A stretch of DNA of 64,000 nt from CAVPTL01 sp963708725 (GCA_963708725.1 CAVPTL010000018.1:1-64000), one strand, 5' to 3'. Positions 37,417 through 46,197 are shown, numbered from the stretch's first letter. The notes: generated by a model from the sequence alone, not told the origin. Numbers and translations: made by a program.

Positions 37417-38643
37417 CTACTCACCACGGACGGCGAGCACCCGCAGAAGGTCGTCGACACGAGCGTCCACGACCTCGACCTCGCCGGGCGCGCCGCTGCC
37501 GCCGTCCTGCATGCCGTGCCCGGTGACGACCGCGGCGATCAGCGTACGGGCGGGCACGTCACCGCGCTGGGCGAGCTTGATGGTGGCGGCAATCGGCGCT
37601 GCGGCCGCCAGATCGGACCAGATCCCTTCGAACTCGCCGAGCATGATCCGTGCCTGGTCGAGCTCGGGCTCGGACACGCGCACCACCAGCCCCTCGGACT
37701 CGACCACCGCCTGCAGCGTCTGCACCGTGCCGGTCAGACCGGACAGCGCCTTGGCGCCAGTCTGCGTGGTGGTGGGCGCCACCCAGTCCTTGCCGCCGGC
37801 AAGCGCGCTTGCAACCGCCCCGGCGACCTCCACCGCAACCATCCGCGGAATCCGGTCGATAACGCCCCACGCGACGAGCTCGCGGAGGCCCCGCCATATC
37901 CCCTGGATGCCATCACCCAGGCCCGCTGGGACGATCACCAGATCGGGCGCGGCGAATCGCAGCTGCTCGACCAGCTCAAACGCGATCGTGCGGTAGGCCT
38001 CGATCGAGAGCGGATCACCGCCGATCGGAGGTGACGTGCGATTCGAGAACGTGCGCCACCCCAGCGACCGCTCAGCATCGGCGAGCAACGGCCAGCGCTC
38101 GTCGGGCGAACGCACGGCCACAACCCGGCCGCCGACCGCGTCCATCGCGTCGCGGGCGCGGGGGTCGATGTCGGAATCGACCAATCCGACGGAGCGCAGG
38201 CCGGCGCGGGCGGCATACGCGGCAAAGGAGATCGCCAGAGCATCGTCGCCGACCGTCCCGATCGTCGTCTCGCGATCCTCGATCTGCGATACCGCCAGAG
38301 CGGCAAACCGGTCGCGCCAGCTTCCCGTGGGGTTCGCCCGCTCGTCCTTGAGAAACAGCCGCCTCAACCCCATCTCGGCCCCCAGCGCATGTGAGGCGAT
38401 CAGCGGGGTGTCGCCCTCGCCGAGCGTCACCAGCCGGTCTCGGGGAACGGGCATCTGGGCCGCATATCGAGCGAGACCGCGGCCCGAGAGCTTGCCGGGT
38501 TTCACCCCAACCATGCGGGCATACACCGGGGCGACGTTGGACGGAGCACCCTCTGACGAGCACGACGGACACCCGGCGGGCATCGAGACCACCGGATAGC
38601 GACGTCGACATCGGAGGCACTCGAGCGCGCTTGCAACAGCCAT
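37417..38643 (-). CDS. Threonine synthase-like PLP-fold protein lacking the catalytic lysine
   Basis: 408 residues. An N-terminal zinc ribbon has C9-x2-C12 and C25-x2-C28, as in many threonine synthases. The fold-type II body is clear (GEGDTPLIAS, LFLKDERANPTGS, AAYAARAGLRSVGLV, VIVPAGLGDGIQGIWRGL). The lysine that should bind PLP in the GSFKDR motif is replaced: the text reads GSWRDR with Arg110 (codon CGC). The SGN loop that holds the cofactor is also changed to VGDD near 131-134. It is thus unlikely to be a normal threonine synthase and may be a regulatory or scaffold paralog. It is first in a two-gene unit with the ALDH gene. Confidence 0.85.
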   Translation of the reverse strand: MAVASALECLRCRRRYPVVSMPAGCPSCSSEGAPSNVAPVYARMVGVKPGKLSGRGLARYAAQMPVPRDRLVTLGEGDTPLIASHALGAEMGLRRLFLKDERANPTGSWRDRFAALAVSQIEDRETTIGTVGDDALAISFAAYAARAGLRSVGLVDSDIDPRARDAMDAVGGRVVAVRSPDERWPLLADAERSLGWRTFSNRTSPPIGGDPLSIEAYRTIAFELVEQLRFAAPDLVIVPAGLGDGIQGIWRGLRELVAWGVIDRIPRMVAVEVAGAVASALAGGKDWVAPTTTQTGAKALSGLTGTVQTLQAVVESEGLVVRVSEPELDQARIMLGEFEGIWSDLAAAAPIAATIKLAQRGDVPARTLIAAVVTGHGMQDGGSGAPGEVEVVDARVDDLLRVLAVRGE

Positions 38644-38672
38644 CGCGCGAGCATACCCCTTGCGCACCCAGG

Positions 38673-38678
38673 TATCCT
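38673..38678 (+). promoter_or_regulatory. Probable -10 element of a leaderless promoter
   Basis: TATCCT ends 6 nt before the GTG at 38685; no Shine-Dalgarno. Confidence 0.45.
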
Positions 38679-38684
38679 CTAAGG

Positions 38685-38924
38685 GTGATCTATTGCGTGG
38701 TTCCCAGAGAGCTCGAGGACGAACTGCTCGAGCGCATGCGTGAGTACTACCGCGACAACGCCGACGTCGAGGTGATCGTCGACCGCCGGTACGGAGGCCC
38801 GAACGATCGTCGTCGTGGCGAATCGAACGTCACCGACGAGCGGCGCGTCACCCGCGATCGGCGGCGGGCACGGGCAATCGGCACCTTCCCCCGTATCGAG
38901 GCGTTCGACACCGCCGATAGCTGA
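38685..38924 (+). CDS. Small highly charged hypothetical protein
   Basis: 79 residues starting with GTG. The first half (IYCVVPRELEDELLERMREYY) looks like a short strand and an amphipathic helix. The second half is very rich in Arg and Asp/Glu (VDRRYGGPNDRRRG, TDERRVTRDRRRARAIG). I do not recognise a family. It lies divergent from the threonine-synthase-like gene with 41 bp between starts and converges with the zinc-ribbon gene. Confidence 0.6.
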   Translation: MIYCVVPRELEDELLERMREYYRDNADVEVIVDRRYGGPNDRRRGESNVTDERRVTRDRRRARAIGTFPRIEAFDTADS

Positions 38925-38933
38925 TCGGCGAGG

Positions 38934-39527
38934 TCAGGCCGCGAGTGCGACCGAGCCATCCGGCTCGGCCACCGCATTCCAGTTGCAGAAGCGGTCGTCG
39001 ATCTCCTCGAGCTCGGCGCCGCGATGCTGCAGCGTGACCGGCTGGGCGCCCAGCATGTCGACGCGAAACTGATACCACGAGAGCTCCCACGCGATGGTGA
39101 CCACGACCTCTCGGTGACTGCGCTGGACCACGCTCACGTGCGGATCGCCCAGTGTCCGGATGATCCCCGAGACGGTGCGCCGGTGGCCGGACTCGTTGAA
39201 CAACTCGATGCCGGCTTCGACCGCATCATGCGGATCGTCGGGCAGCGCGGCAGGTTCGAACGGCGTCGGTCCCGCGTTCGCATTCTTGCGCCGGCTCTGA
39301 AACAGGCCCTTGATGCCGCGCGGCTTTGCCGCCCACATCTGGAGCGGAACAGACGGGGCGCCCTCGCGAATCCACCCGCGTGCGTCGGCCGCGTCGAGGC
39401 ACAGTGGGCACACGTACGCGTCGTTATCCGCGTGTCGGTGGTAAGTCACAAGATGCTCGCCCAAAAGCAGTGACCGCCCACACACCGCGCACTCGGTCTC
39501 GATGTCGTTCCGCTTGATCTCGATCAC
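38934..39527 (-). CDS. Zinc-ribbon protein of unknown function
   Basis: 197 residues. The N-terminus has ECAVCGRSLLLGEHLVTYH followed by YVCPLCLDAADARGW, two CxxC pairs with a His between, which should bind zinc. The rest (about 100-197) is a soluble alpha/beta region with WELSWYQFRVDM near the middle. No family is recognised with confidence. It stands alone between convergent and divergent neighbours. Confidence 0.7.
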   Translation of the reverse strand: MIEIKRNDIETECAVCGRSLLLGEHLVTYHRHADNDAYVCPLCLDAADARGWIREGAPSVPLQMWAAKPRGIKGLFQSRRKNANAGPTPFEPAALPDDPHDAVEAGIELFNESGHRRTVSGIIRTLGDPHVSVVQRSHREVVVTIAWELSWYQFRVDMLGAQPVTLQHRGAELEEIDDRFCNWNAVAEPDGSVALAA

Positions 39528-39633
39528 TGATCAGTCCCGATTTTGACTCTCACCAGCGGCCGTGAGTATATCGAAGTCGGACAAACCCGCCGCAAACCGG
39601 ACGTTTGACAGAAGCTTCCAAAACCGACCCCGG

Positions 39634-39663
39634 TTGACCGCTGGAAACGGCACCCGGTAGCGT
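39634..39663 (+). promoter_or_regulatory. Candidate promoter of the RlpA-like gene
   Basis: TTGACC (39634-39639), an 18-nt spacer and TAGCGT (39658-39663) lie 11 bp before the ATG at 39675, leaving a leader of only a few bases. Confidence 0.5.
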
Positions 39664-39674
39664 CTCGTCCTGAC

Positions 39675-40667
39675 ATGGCAGGCATCTCAAGACGGACGTG
39701 GCCTGCGGGGCTCGTGATCGCCGCCGTGGCGGCCGCCGGGGCCACGCTCGCGGGTGTGCCGGCGCCGGTGACCGCCGCCACCTCGGCCTCGCCTGCGACC
39801 GTCATGCGCCAGCTCGACACGCTCACCGGCCGCCGAGCCGAGCTGACCGTCGCGATCGCACAGAACCGTGGCCGAGCGGCTGCACTCACCGCCACGGTGC
39901 GAGCTGACAACCTTCGTGCCCGCCGCGACCGCGCCGACCGCCGGCGTTCCCGTGGCCAGCTGGCCGCGCTCCTGGTCGAGCAATACAAGTCGTCCAGCCC
40001 GGATTCGACCGCGTTTCTCCTGGCGGCACGATCGATATCCGACCTGATCTCCCGCTCCGAGACGCTCGACCGGCTGTCGGCCGACCAGGCCGCGGTGATC
40101 GCCGCGGTCAGCTCCGACCAGGCCAAGGTGCGGCGCGACCTGGTCGCGGCCGCAAGAACACGACGAGCAATTGCCGCCAAGCTCGCGGCGGTGACAGCGG
40201 CGCGAGCGGCGATCGATAGCTCCATCACCACCCAGCGAGCGCTCCTGGCCCGGCTCACCACCCCCACCCTGCATGCGGTCAACCACGAGCAGGCTCGCCG
40301 AAAAACCCTGGCACGCGACACCGGCACGCCATCCGCCCCGACCGGCGGCGCGGCCCAGAACCCTCAACCCGGCGGGGGCAGCGGGCAGACGTTCACCGGC
40401 GAGGTGACCTGGTACGGGCCGGGATTCGTGGGCAAGCCAACCGCATCGGGAGAGCCGTTTGATCCCAACAAGCTGACGGCGGCCAGCCCGTGGCTTCCCT
40501 TCGGCACCATGCTTCAGGTGACGAGCCTCGTCACCCATCGCACCGTCACGGTACGGGTCAACGACCGCGGGCCGTTCGGACGTGGCGTGCTCGACCTGTC
40601 CGAGCACGCCGCCGCGGTCATCGGCCTTTCGGGGTGGCAGCAGTGCCGGCTCGAAATCGTCGGCTGA
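39675..40667 (+). CDS. Secreted coiled-coil protein with an RlpA-like double-psi beta-barrel
   Basis: 330 residues. A signal peptide occupies about 1-35 (ending VTAAT). An Ala/Arg-rich coiled coil follows (about 40-215), then a Gly/Pro linker and a C-terminal RlpA-type domain (VTWYGPGFVGKPTASGEPFDPNKLTAA, VRVNDRGPFGRGVLDLSEHAAAVIGL). The catalytic Asp in NDRGPF is present, so lytic transglycosylase-type wall activity is possible. Coiled coil plus wall domain recalls secreted cell-wall hydrolases of Gram-positive bacteria. It converges with the EF-G-like gene, 3 bp apart. Confidence 0.88.
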   Translation: MAGISRRTWPAGLVIAAVAAAGATLAGVPAPVTAATSASPATVMRQLDTLTGRRAELTVAIAQNRGRAAALTATVRADNLRARRDRADRRRSRGQLAALLVEQYKSSSPDSTAFLLAARSISDLISRSETLDRLSADQAAVIAAVSSDQAKVRRDLVAAARTRRAIAAKLAAVTAARAAIDSSITTQRALLARLTTPTLHAVNHEQARRKTLARDTGTPSAPTGGAAQNPQPGGGSGQTFTGEVTWYGPGFVGKPTASGEPFDPNKLTAASPWLPFGTMLQVTSLVTHRTVTVRVNDRGPFGRGVLDLSEHAAAVIGLSGWQQCRLEIVG

Positions 40668-40670
40668 TGA

Positions 40671-42722
40671 CTACGCCTTGGCGAGCTCCTTGTCCTTGGC
40701 GGCGTTGATCAGCCCGGCGGCGACGTGCGCGGGCACCTGCTCGTAGCGCAGGAAGCTCATCGCGTAGTCGGCGCGACCCCCTGTCATCGAGGTCAGGTCG
40801 GGCGCGTAGGAGAGCACCTCGGCCATCGGAACGTCGGCGTGGATGGTCGAGTACCCCGCGCCCGGATCCATTCCCAGCACCCGTCCGCGGCGGCTGGTCA
40901 TGTCGCCGATCACGTCACCGACGTTCTCGTCGGGCACCGTGATGTCGAGCCGCATGATCGGCTCGAGCAGAGCCGGATCGGCCTCCGCCACAGCCTGTTT
41001 GAACGCCATCGAACCGGCGATCTTGAACGCCATCTCTGACGAGTCGACCGTGTGGTAGGAGCCGTCCACCAGGGTGACCTTGATACCGACCACCTTCGAG
41101 CCGGTGAGATCACCCTTCTGCATGGCCTCCTGGATGCCCTTGTCCACTGCCGGCCGGAAGCCCTGCGGGATCACGCCGCCGACGATCTTGTCGACGAACT
41201 CATAGCCCTCGTGGCTCTCGAGCGGCTCGATCTGGATGTGACAGTCGCCGAACTGCCCGCGCCCGCCGGTCTGCTTCTTGTACCGGCCACGGGCCCGCGC
41301 CGGCTTTCGGATCGTCTCCAGATACGGCACCCGCGGCGGGTGCAGCTCGACCTCGACCCCGAACCGCCGGTTGACCCGATCCACCGTCACCTCGACATGC
41401 ATCTGCGAGAGGCCGGCCACGATCATCTCTCCGGTCTGGGGATCGCGGTGGATGTCGAGCGCGGGATCCTCCTCGGCCAGACGGCGCAGGGCCTGGTAGA
41501 CCTTGTCCTCGTCGCCCTTGTGGCGCGGCTCGATGGCAAACGACACGACCGGCGCCGGAAAGGCGAGTGGCTCGATCTCGGCCGGGTTATCGGCGTCAGA
41601 CAACACGTCTCCGGTGCCGGTCTCCTTGAGCTTTGCGACCGCGCCGATCGACCCCGGGCCGAGCGCGTCGACCGGGGTGTGCTCCTTACCCTGGATCTGA
41701 AGCAGCTGCCCGATCCGCTCCTTGGCATGCGAATGGTTGTTGGTCAGGTTTGAGTCAGACGTGATCGTGCCTGCGAACACCCGGAACAGGTTGATCTTGC
41801 CGCTGAACGGATCGGCAACGGTCTTGAACACGTAGGCCAGGGTGTTGGCCCCGCCCACCTCGGGCACGTTTCGCGCCCGTGCCGGCGACGGGAGGCCCTC
41901 GACGATCAGGTCGAGCAGGCCGTGCGAGCCGATATTGCGGGTCGCGGCGCCGCATCCGACCGGAAACAGCTCGCCTTCGGTAACGAGCTTCTTGAGCGCC
42001 GCTGCCATCTCCTCGCGGCTGATCTCCGCCCCCTCGAGGTAGCGCTCCATCAGTTCATCCGATGTCTCGGAGACCACATCCATGAGCTTGTCGTGGTACT
42101 CGTCGGCGATGGGGCGTACGTCGGCGGGAATCTCGATCGCCTCGTCGTGCCCGGAGCCGTCGCCACTGTGGTCGTAGGCGACCATGTGGACGAGGTCAAC
42201 CACGCCGTGAAACTCGGTCTCGGAGCCGATGGGAATCTCGACGGCGACGCAGCGGTCCGAGAGCTGGGTGCGAAGCCCCTCGAGCGCTGCGAAGAAGTCG
42301 GCACGCTCACGATCGAGCATGTTGATCAACACCAGCCGCGACAGCCCCAGCTCGTCGCACCGTTTCCACACGCGATCGGTGCTCACCTCCACACCCATCA
42401 CGCCCGAGACAGTCACGATCGCCCCCTCCACCACTCGCAGCGTGGAAAGCACGTCGGCCTGGAAACTGGGCTCGCCGGGCGTATCGATCAGATTGATCGT
42501 GCGGCCCTCCCACTCGAGGTGGGTGATCGCCGCCGAGATCGACATGCCTCGCCGTTTCTCCTCGTCGTCAGAGTCGCCGACCGTGGACTGCTCGGCGACA
42601 GAGCCCAGGCGATTGATCGTCCCGGACTCATACAGAAGCGCTTCGACCAAGGACGTCTTGCCAGTGCCGCGGTGACCGATCACCGCAACGTTACGAATCT
42701 TGCCGGGCTCCTTCACAGGCAT
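40671..42722 (-). CDS. EF-G-like translational GTPase (non-canonical)
   Basis: 683 residues with EF-G domains I-V. G1 is GHRGTGKT (16-23) instead of AHIDAGKT. Switch II reads DTPGEPSF at 80-87, where EF-G has DTPGHVDF, so the catalytic His is Glu. G4 is NMLD (134-137) instead of NKMD. These changes resemble the EF-G paralogs called FusA2 in actinobacteria, and not the main factor. Domain IV/V (GGRGQFGDCHIQIEPL, PIMRLDITVPDENVGDVIGDMTSRRGRVLGM) is well kept. Its role is unclear; possibilities include ribosome rescue, recycling or antibiotic protection. Confidence 0.9.
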   Translation of the reverse strand: MPVKEPGKIRNVAVIGHRGTGKTSLVEALLYESGTINRLGSVAEQSTVGDSDDEEKRRGMSISAAITHLEWEGRTINLIDTPGEPSFQADVLSTLRVVEGAIVTVSGVMGVEVSTDRVWKRCDELGLSRLVLINMLDRERADFFAALEGLRTQLSDRCVAVEIPIGSETEFHGVVDLVHMVAYDHSGDGSGHDEAIEIPADVRPIADEYHDKLMDVVSETSDELMERYLEGAEISREEMAAALKKLVTEGELFPVGCGAATRNIGSHGLLDLIVEGLPSPARARNVPEVGGANTLAYVFKTVADPFSGKINLFRVFAGTITSDSNLTNNHSHAKERIGQLLQIQGKEHTPVDALGPGSIGAVAKLKETGTGDVLSDADNPAEIEPLAFPAPVVSFAIEPRHKGDEDKVYQALRRLAEEDPALDIHRDPQTGEMIVAGLSQMHVEVTVDRVNRRFGVEVELHPPRVPYLETIRKPARARGRYKKQTGGRGQFGDCHIQIEPLESHEGYEFVDKIVGGVIPQGFRPAVDKGIQEAMQKGDLTGSKVVGIKVTLVDGSYHTVDSSEMAFKIAGSMAFKQAVAEADPALLEPIMRLDITVPDENVGDVIGDMTSRRGRVLGMDPGAGYSTIHADVPMAEVLSYAPDLTSMTGGRADYAMSFLRYEQVPAHVAAGLINAAKDKELAKA

Positions 42723-42773
42723 GCATAGCCTCCAAGGCGTGGAAGTTACGACTCGTTGATACCACCTTCCAGA

Positions 42774-43550
42774 TTACCGCACTGGAGGAGGCAGGCTCCC
42801 ATGCAGTTTGGCCTTCAAGCGGAGGATCGCCTTGGTGTGGAGCTGTGACACGCGGGACTCGGTGACTCCGAGCACATCGCCGATCTCTCGCAGCGTCAGC
42901 TCCTCGTAGTAATACAACGTGATCACGGTCTTCTCGCGCTCGGGCAGCTTGCCGATCGCGTTTGCCAGGGACTCGCGCACCTCGGTGCGGGTCATCTCCG
43001 CCGACGGATCGTCGGCATTGGGATCCTGGAGCGTGTCGATCAGCGAGACCGTGTCTCCGCCCGACGACGAGATCGTCCACAGCTCGTCGAGCGCCGCGAC
43101 CGACGAACGCGAGATCTGGGTGAGGCTGTCCTGGAACTCCTCGGGCGTGATGTCGAGGTGCTTTGCGATCTCCTCGTCGGTGGGTGGCCGGTGCAAGCGG
43201 TGCTCGAGCTCGACGATCGCGCGCTCGATCTCACGCGCGCGGCTTCGGACAGAGCGCGGCACCCAGTCGAGCGAGCGCAACTCGTCGATGATCGACCCCT
43301 TGATCCGGCTGATCGCGTAGGTCTCGAACTTGGTGTCGCGGCCCGGGTCGAAGCGCTCGATCGCATTCATCAGGCCGAGCAGGCCGTAGGAGACGAGGTC
43401 GCCCTCCTCCACGTGCGCGGGCAGGCCGGTACCGAGCCGGCCGGCGACGTATTTCACCAGCGGCGCGTAGGTCAGGATCAGGCGGTCGCGCAGCCGCGGA
43501 TCGGCTGTGCGCTTGTATTCCTCCCAGATCGCTACGGAGTCGTCGGTCAT
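42774..43550 (-). CDS. Sigma factor of the FliA/WhiG family
   Basis: 258 residues. Region 2 has LVKYVAGRLGTGLPAHVEEGDLVSYGLLGLMNAIERFD and FETYAISRIKGSIIDELRSLDWVPRSVR, which is diagnostic of FliA/WhiG. Region 4 includes YYEELTLREIGDVLGVTESRVSQLHTKAILRL. In flagellated bacteria it directs late flagellar genes, in Streptomyces sporulation. No flagellar gene is visible here. The ATG at 43550 overlaps the recombinase stop by 1 nt, and the EF-G-like gene follows by 51 bp. Confidence 0.92.
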   Translation of the reverse strand: MTDDSVAIWEEYKRTADPRLRDRLILTYAPLVKYVAGRLGTGLPAHVEEGDLVSYGLLGLMNAIERFDPGRDTKFETYAISRIKGSIIDELRSLDWVPRSVRSRAREIERAIVELEHRLHRPPTDEEIAKHLDITPEEFQDSLTQISRSSVAALDELWTISSSGGDTVSLIDTLQDPNADDPSAEMTRTEVRESLANAIGKLPEREKTVITLYYYEELTLREIGDVLGVTESRVSQLHTKAILRLKAKLHGSLPPPVR

Positions 43551-44446
43551 CAGGCTCGCGGATGTGAAGAGGCGTGCGCGGCCCGCAGGTGACGCACGCT
43601 CACGTGTGTATAGATCTGGGTCGTCGACACCGAAGCGTGACCCAGTAGCTCCTGAATACTACGAAGATCGGCCCCACCTTCGAGTAGATGGGTTGCGTAG
43701 GTATGGCGCAACGCGTGGGGCGAGCGGTGCGCGATCCCGGTTTTCGCCAGCCGCCGTGAGAGTGCTCGGCGCACATCCGACGGCCCCAGCGGGCGGCCAC
43801 GGACACTCAAGAAGAGCGCTGCCGACCCCGTGCCGCGGACGAGCTTGGGTCGCCCGATCGCGAGATAACGGCGCACCGCCGCCACCGCTTCGGTGCCCAT
43901 CGGCAGCACCCGCTGCTTGCGTCCCTTGCCCTCGACCTTGATCGTGCGCTGGTCGAGATCGACATCGGCGACACCCACCGTGCAAGCCTCGCCGGCACGG
44001 ACACCGCACGAGTACAGAAGCTCGAGCAACGCGTAATCGCGAAGCGCGCGGGGGTCATCGCCCAGCTCGGGGTCGAGCAGCCGGTCGGTTTCGGCCAGCG
44101 AGAGCGTTGCAGGAAGCTTCTGCACCCGCTTTGGACCGGGGACGACGGCGGCGGGGTCGAGCTGTGTAATCCCGCGGGAAAGGAGCCAGGCATGGGCGCT
44201 ACGCACGGCTGAGAGCTTACGCGCCGCGGTGGCCGGCGCGTATCTGAGCGTGCCCAGGTATGCCGCGTAGCGGCGAATCAGCTTGACGTCGACCTGCTCG
44301 AGGTCGCTCCCGGCCGCCGAAACCCAGCGCTGGTATTGGCTCAGATCACTGCGGTAGGCCCGCACCGTGCTGGGTGACGCGCCACCGGCGCGCAGCGAAT
44401 CGAGGTAGCGCTGGAGACGATCATCGGTGTCGGGATCAGGCGGCAT
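43550..44446 (-). CDS. xerD: Tyrosine recombinase XerC/XerD-like
   Basis: 298 residues, typical of Xer chromosome-dimer recombinases. An N-terminal SAM-like core-binding domain precedes the catalytic domain, with Arg150 (SCGVRAGEA), Lys174 (EGKGRKQRV), His244 and Arg247 (HALRHTYATHLL), His270 (LLGHASVSTTQ) and Tyr279 all in place. Chromosomal context without phage genes favours a housekeeping Xer. I start at the ATG at 44446, as the longer frame to 44872 runs over unrelated sequence. It is coupled to the sigma factor gene. Confidence 0.9.
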   Translation of the reverse strand: MPPDPDTDDRLQRYLDSLRAGGASPSTVRAYRSDLSQYQRWVSAAGSDLEQVDVKLIRRYAAYLGTLRYAPATAARKLSAVRSAHAWLLSRGITQLDPAAVVPGPKRVQKLPATLSLAETDRLLDPELGDDPRALRDYALLELLYSCGVRAGEACTVGVADVDLDQRTIKVEGKGRKQRVLPMGTEAVAAVRRYLAIGRPKLVRGTGSAALFLSVRGRPLGPSDVRRALSRRLAKTGIAHRSPHALRHTYATHLLEGGADLRSIQELLGHASVSTTQIYTHVSVRHLRAAHASSHPRA

Positions 44447-44502
44447 CGTGGCTTCAAGGCTATTCGGCCTGAAACCAACCTGTCCTTTAGCGGTCGCCGG
44501 GT

Positions 44503-44736
44503 TCACCGGCTGCCGCGACTGCCGCGCACACCGAAGTCGCGGAGCGCCAGGTCGGCCATCCAGAGCCCCAGTGCAGCGGCCGCGAAGGCGATCACCCACA
44601 CCCCTTCGCGGACTGCGGCGTAGCCGATGCCCACCAGCCCGGCTGCCAGCACGAAGAACAGCACGCCGCGGGCCTTGGGTCGAGGAGAGGAGGTGGACAC
44701 CGGCACACCGTAGCCGCCGGCGCCCACCCCGCGCAT
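44503..44736 (-). CDS. Small membrane protein
   Basis: 77 residues from the ATG at 44736, or 65 from the GTG at 44700. Two hydrophobic helices are seen (GVLFFVLAAGLVGIGYAAV and VWVIAFAAAALGLWMADLAL), then a basic tail (RDFGVRGSRGSR). No family is recognised. It precedes the recombinase gene by 56 bp on the same strand and lies 6 bp from the end of the propeller gene, also on that strand. Confidence 0.55.
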   Translation of the reverse strand: MRGVGAGGYGVPVSTSSPRPKARGVLFFVLAAGLVGIGYAAVREGVWVIAFAAAALGLWMADLALRDFGVRGSRGSR

Positions 44737-44742
44737 CCCGTG

Positions 44743-45981
44743 TTAGTGCTTGGCCTTCTTGTGCTTGCGGTGCAGACCCTTGAGGATCGCGAACCGCTGC
44801 TGCGGCTTGCCGTGGACGCCGGTGAAGTCGCCGCCGACGTACACATTGCCCTTGCCATTGGTGAGCGCCCACACGCCGAGCACACCGGCGGTGGAGCTGA
44901 GATCGGGGTTCCAGGCGGTCAGGACGCCGCTGGGTGAAAGCATGAACACCTTCGCCCGCTTGATCCGCTTCGACCCACCAAACTCGCTCATCGCGGAGTT
45001 CTTCTTGGGCGCGACGTTGTCGCCGTGCATACCGAAGATCGAGTAGCCGTCGATCGCCGTGACCGCCTGGCAGTTGCCGTCGGTCTTGTAGTACCAGACC
45101 TGCTTGCCGGTGTTCACGTTGTAGGCCAGCGCCGTTCCGCCCGGCCCGCCTTCGGCCGCGAAGATGCGGCGGCCGCCGAGTGCGATGTCGAGAATGTCAG
45201 CGGTGGGGTGATTCGCCCACCGGCTGAGCTTGCCGGCCTTGCGGCTGACCGCGGCCAGGTAGGGCTGCGACTTGCCGTTGACCGACGTGAAGACGCCACC
45301 AAAGATGACACGGCCGTTGCGACGATCGACCACGACGTCGCGCACCTGGCCGTTTACCGAGGGCGCCCATCCGGCCAGCCGCATCTTGCCGTGCTTGTTC
45401 AGCACGAGCTTGCCGAGATGGCCGCGCTTCTTGCCGTTGACCGAGCCGAACGAGCCGCCGAAGTAGATGCCGCTGCGGGTGGCGGTGAGACCGCGCACCT
45501 GCCCGCTGATCTTGAAGTCGCCGAGGCGCGGGGCGAGCTTGCCAGTCTTGGCGACGAACGCGGCGAGGTCGTGCCGGGGCTTTCCGTTGACGCTCGAGAA
45601 CTGTCCGCCGATGTAGAGGTACTTACCGTTGGGCGAGCTCGCAAGGGCGTACACGCGACCGTTCACATTTGGCCGAAACGGCAGCAGATTGCCGTTGGGC
45701 GAGACAGCTGCGAGATGGTTTCGGGTGACGGTGTTTCCGGCGTGATTGGCCATCTGAGTGAAATCGCCGGCAAGGTAGATGTGCTTGCCGATGCGCTTGA
45801 TGTCATCGACGCGGCCCTCTTCCTTGTTCGCATGCGTCCAGTGGGGCACGACCACCTGCCACGACTTGGCTGCGCTGGAAGCGATGTTGGGCTTCACGGA
45901 GGCTCCGGCGGTACCCGCCAGGATGCCGACCGCAGCGGTGGCAGTGATCACGGTCGCTGCAACCCTCACAGGTACTCGCAT
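44743..45981 (-). CDS. Secreted beta-propeller-like repeat protein
   Basis: 412 residues. Residues 1-27 are a signal peptide (ending AGAS). The rest has repeats of about 45-50 residues with the pattern YIGGQFSSVNGKPRHDLAAF, IYFGGSFGSVNGKKRGHLGKL, VIFGGVFTSVNGKSQPYLAAV and YVGGDFTGVHGKPQQRFAIL, as in delta-60/DUF5122-type propellers. A very basic tail ends it (HRKHKKAKH), which may bind wall or nucleic acid. There is no anchor motif. It is likely a surface or secreted protein; the function is unknown. Confidence 0.82.
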   Translation of the reverse strand: MRVPVRVAATVITATAAVGILAGTAGASVKPNIASSAAKSWQVVVPHWTHANKEEGRVDDIKRIGKHIYLAGDFTQMANHAGNTVTRNHLAAVSPNGNLLPFRPNVNGRVYALASSPNGKYLYIGGQFSSVNGKPRHDLAAFVAKTGKLAPRLGDFKISGQVRGLTATRSGIYFGGSFGSVNGKKRGHLGKLVLNKHGKMRLAGWAPSVNGQVRDVVVDRRNGRVIFGGVFTSVNGKSQPYLAAVSRKAGKLSRWANHPTADILDIALGGRRIFAAEGGPGGTALAYNVNTGKQVWYYKTDGNCQAVTAIDGYSIFGMHGDNVAPKKNSAMSEFGGSKRIKRAKVFMLSPSGVLTAWNPDLSSTAGVLGVWALTNGKGNVYVGGDFTGVHGKPQQRFAILKGLHRKHKKAKH

Positions 45982-46133
45982 GAATCAACCTCTCTCGGGA
46001 GCGGAATTTGGGAGCGTCAGGCCCGGCCGAAGCCGGAAGGCGAGACGTTACTGACCCCATCGGCCGCTCCACACCAGTTCTTGCGGGTGTGAACGAAGTG
46101 TTTACGCAGGCTTTACGTAAGGCTGGTGTTTAG

Positions 46134-46153
46134 TCCGCAAATAGCGGATTTTT
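46134..46153 (+). terminator. Small hairpin with a T-run before the GT-C gene
   Basis: TCCGC/GCGGA with loop AAATA is followed by TTTTT on the plus strand, 45 bp before the next start. No plus-strand gene ends upstream, so it may be an attenuator or chance. The rest of the 215-bp gap (45982-46197) shows only a TACAGT -10-like element at 46178-46183. Confidence 0.35.
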
Positions 46154-46197
46154 AACAAAGGCCCCCGACGGATCCACTACAGTCGCCAATCACCTGG

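Noticed and set aside
36313..38034. A 573-codon open frame on the plus strand
   Set aside because: It is antisense to the ALDH and threonine-synthase-like genes and is rich in His/Arg/Gly without domain motifs.
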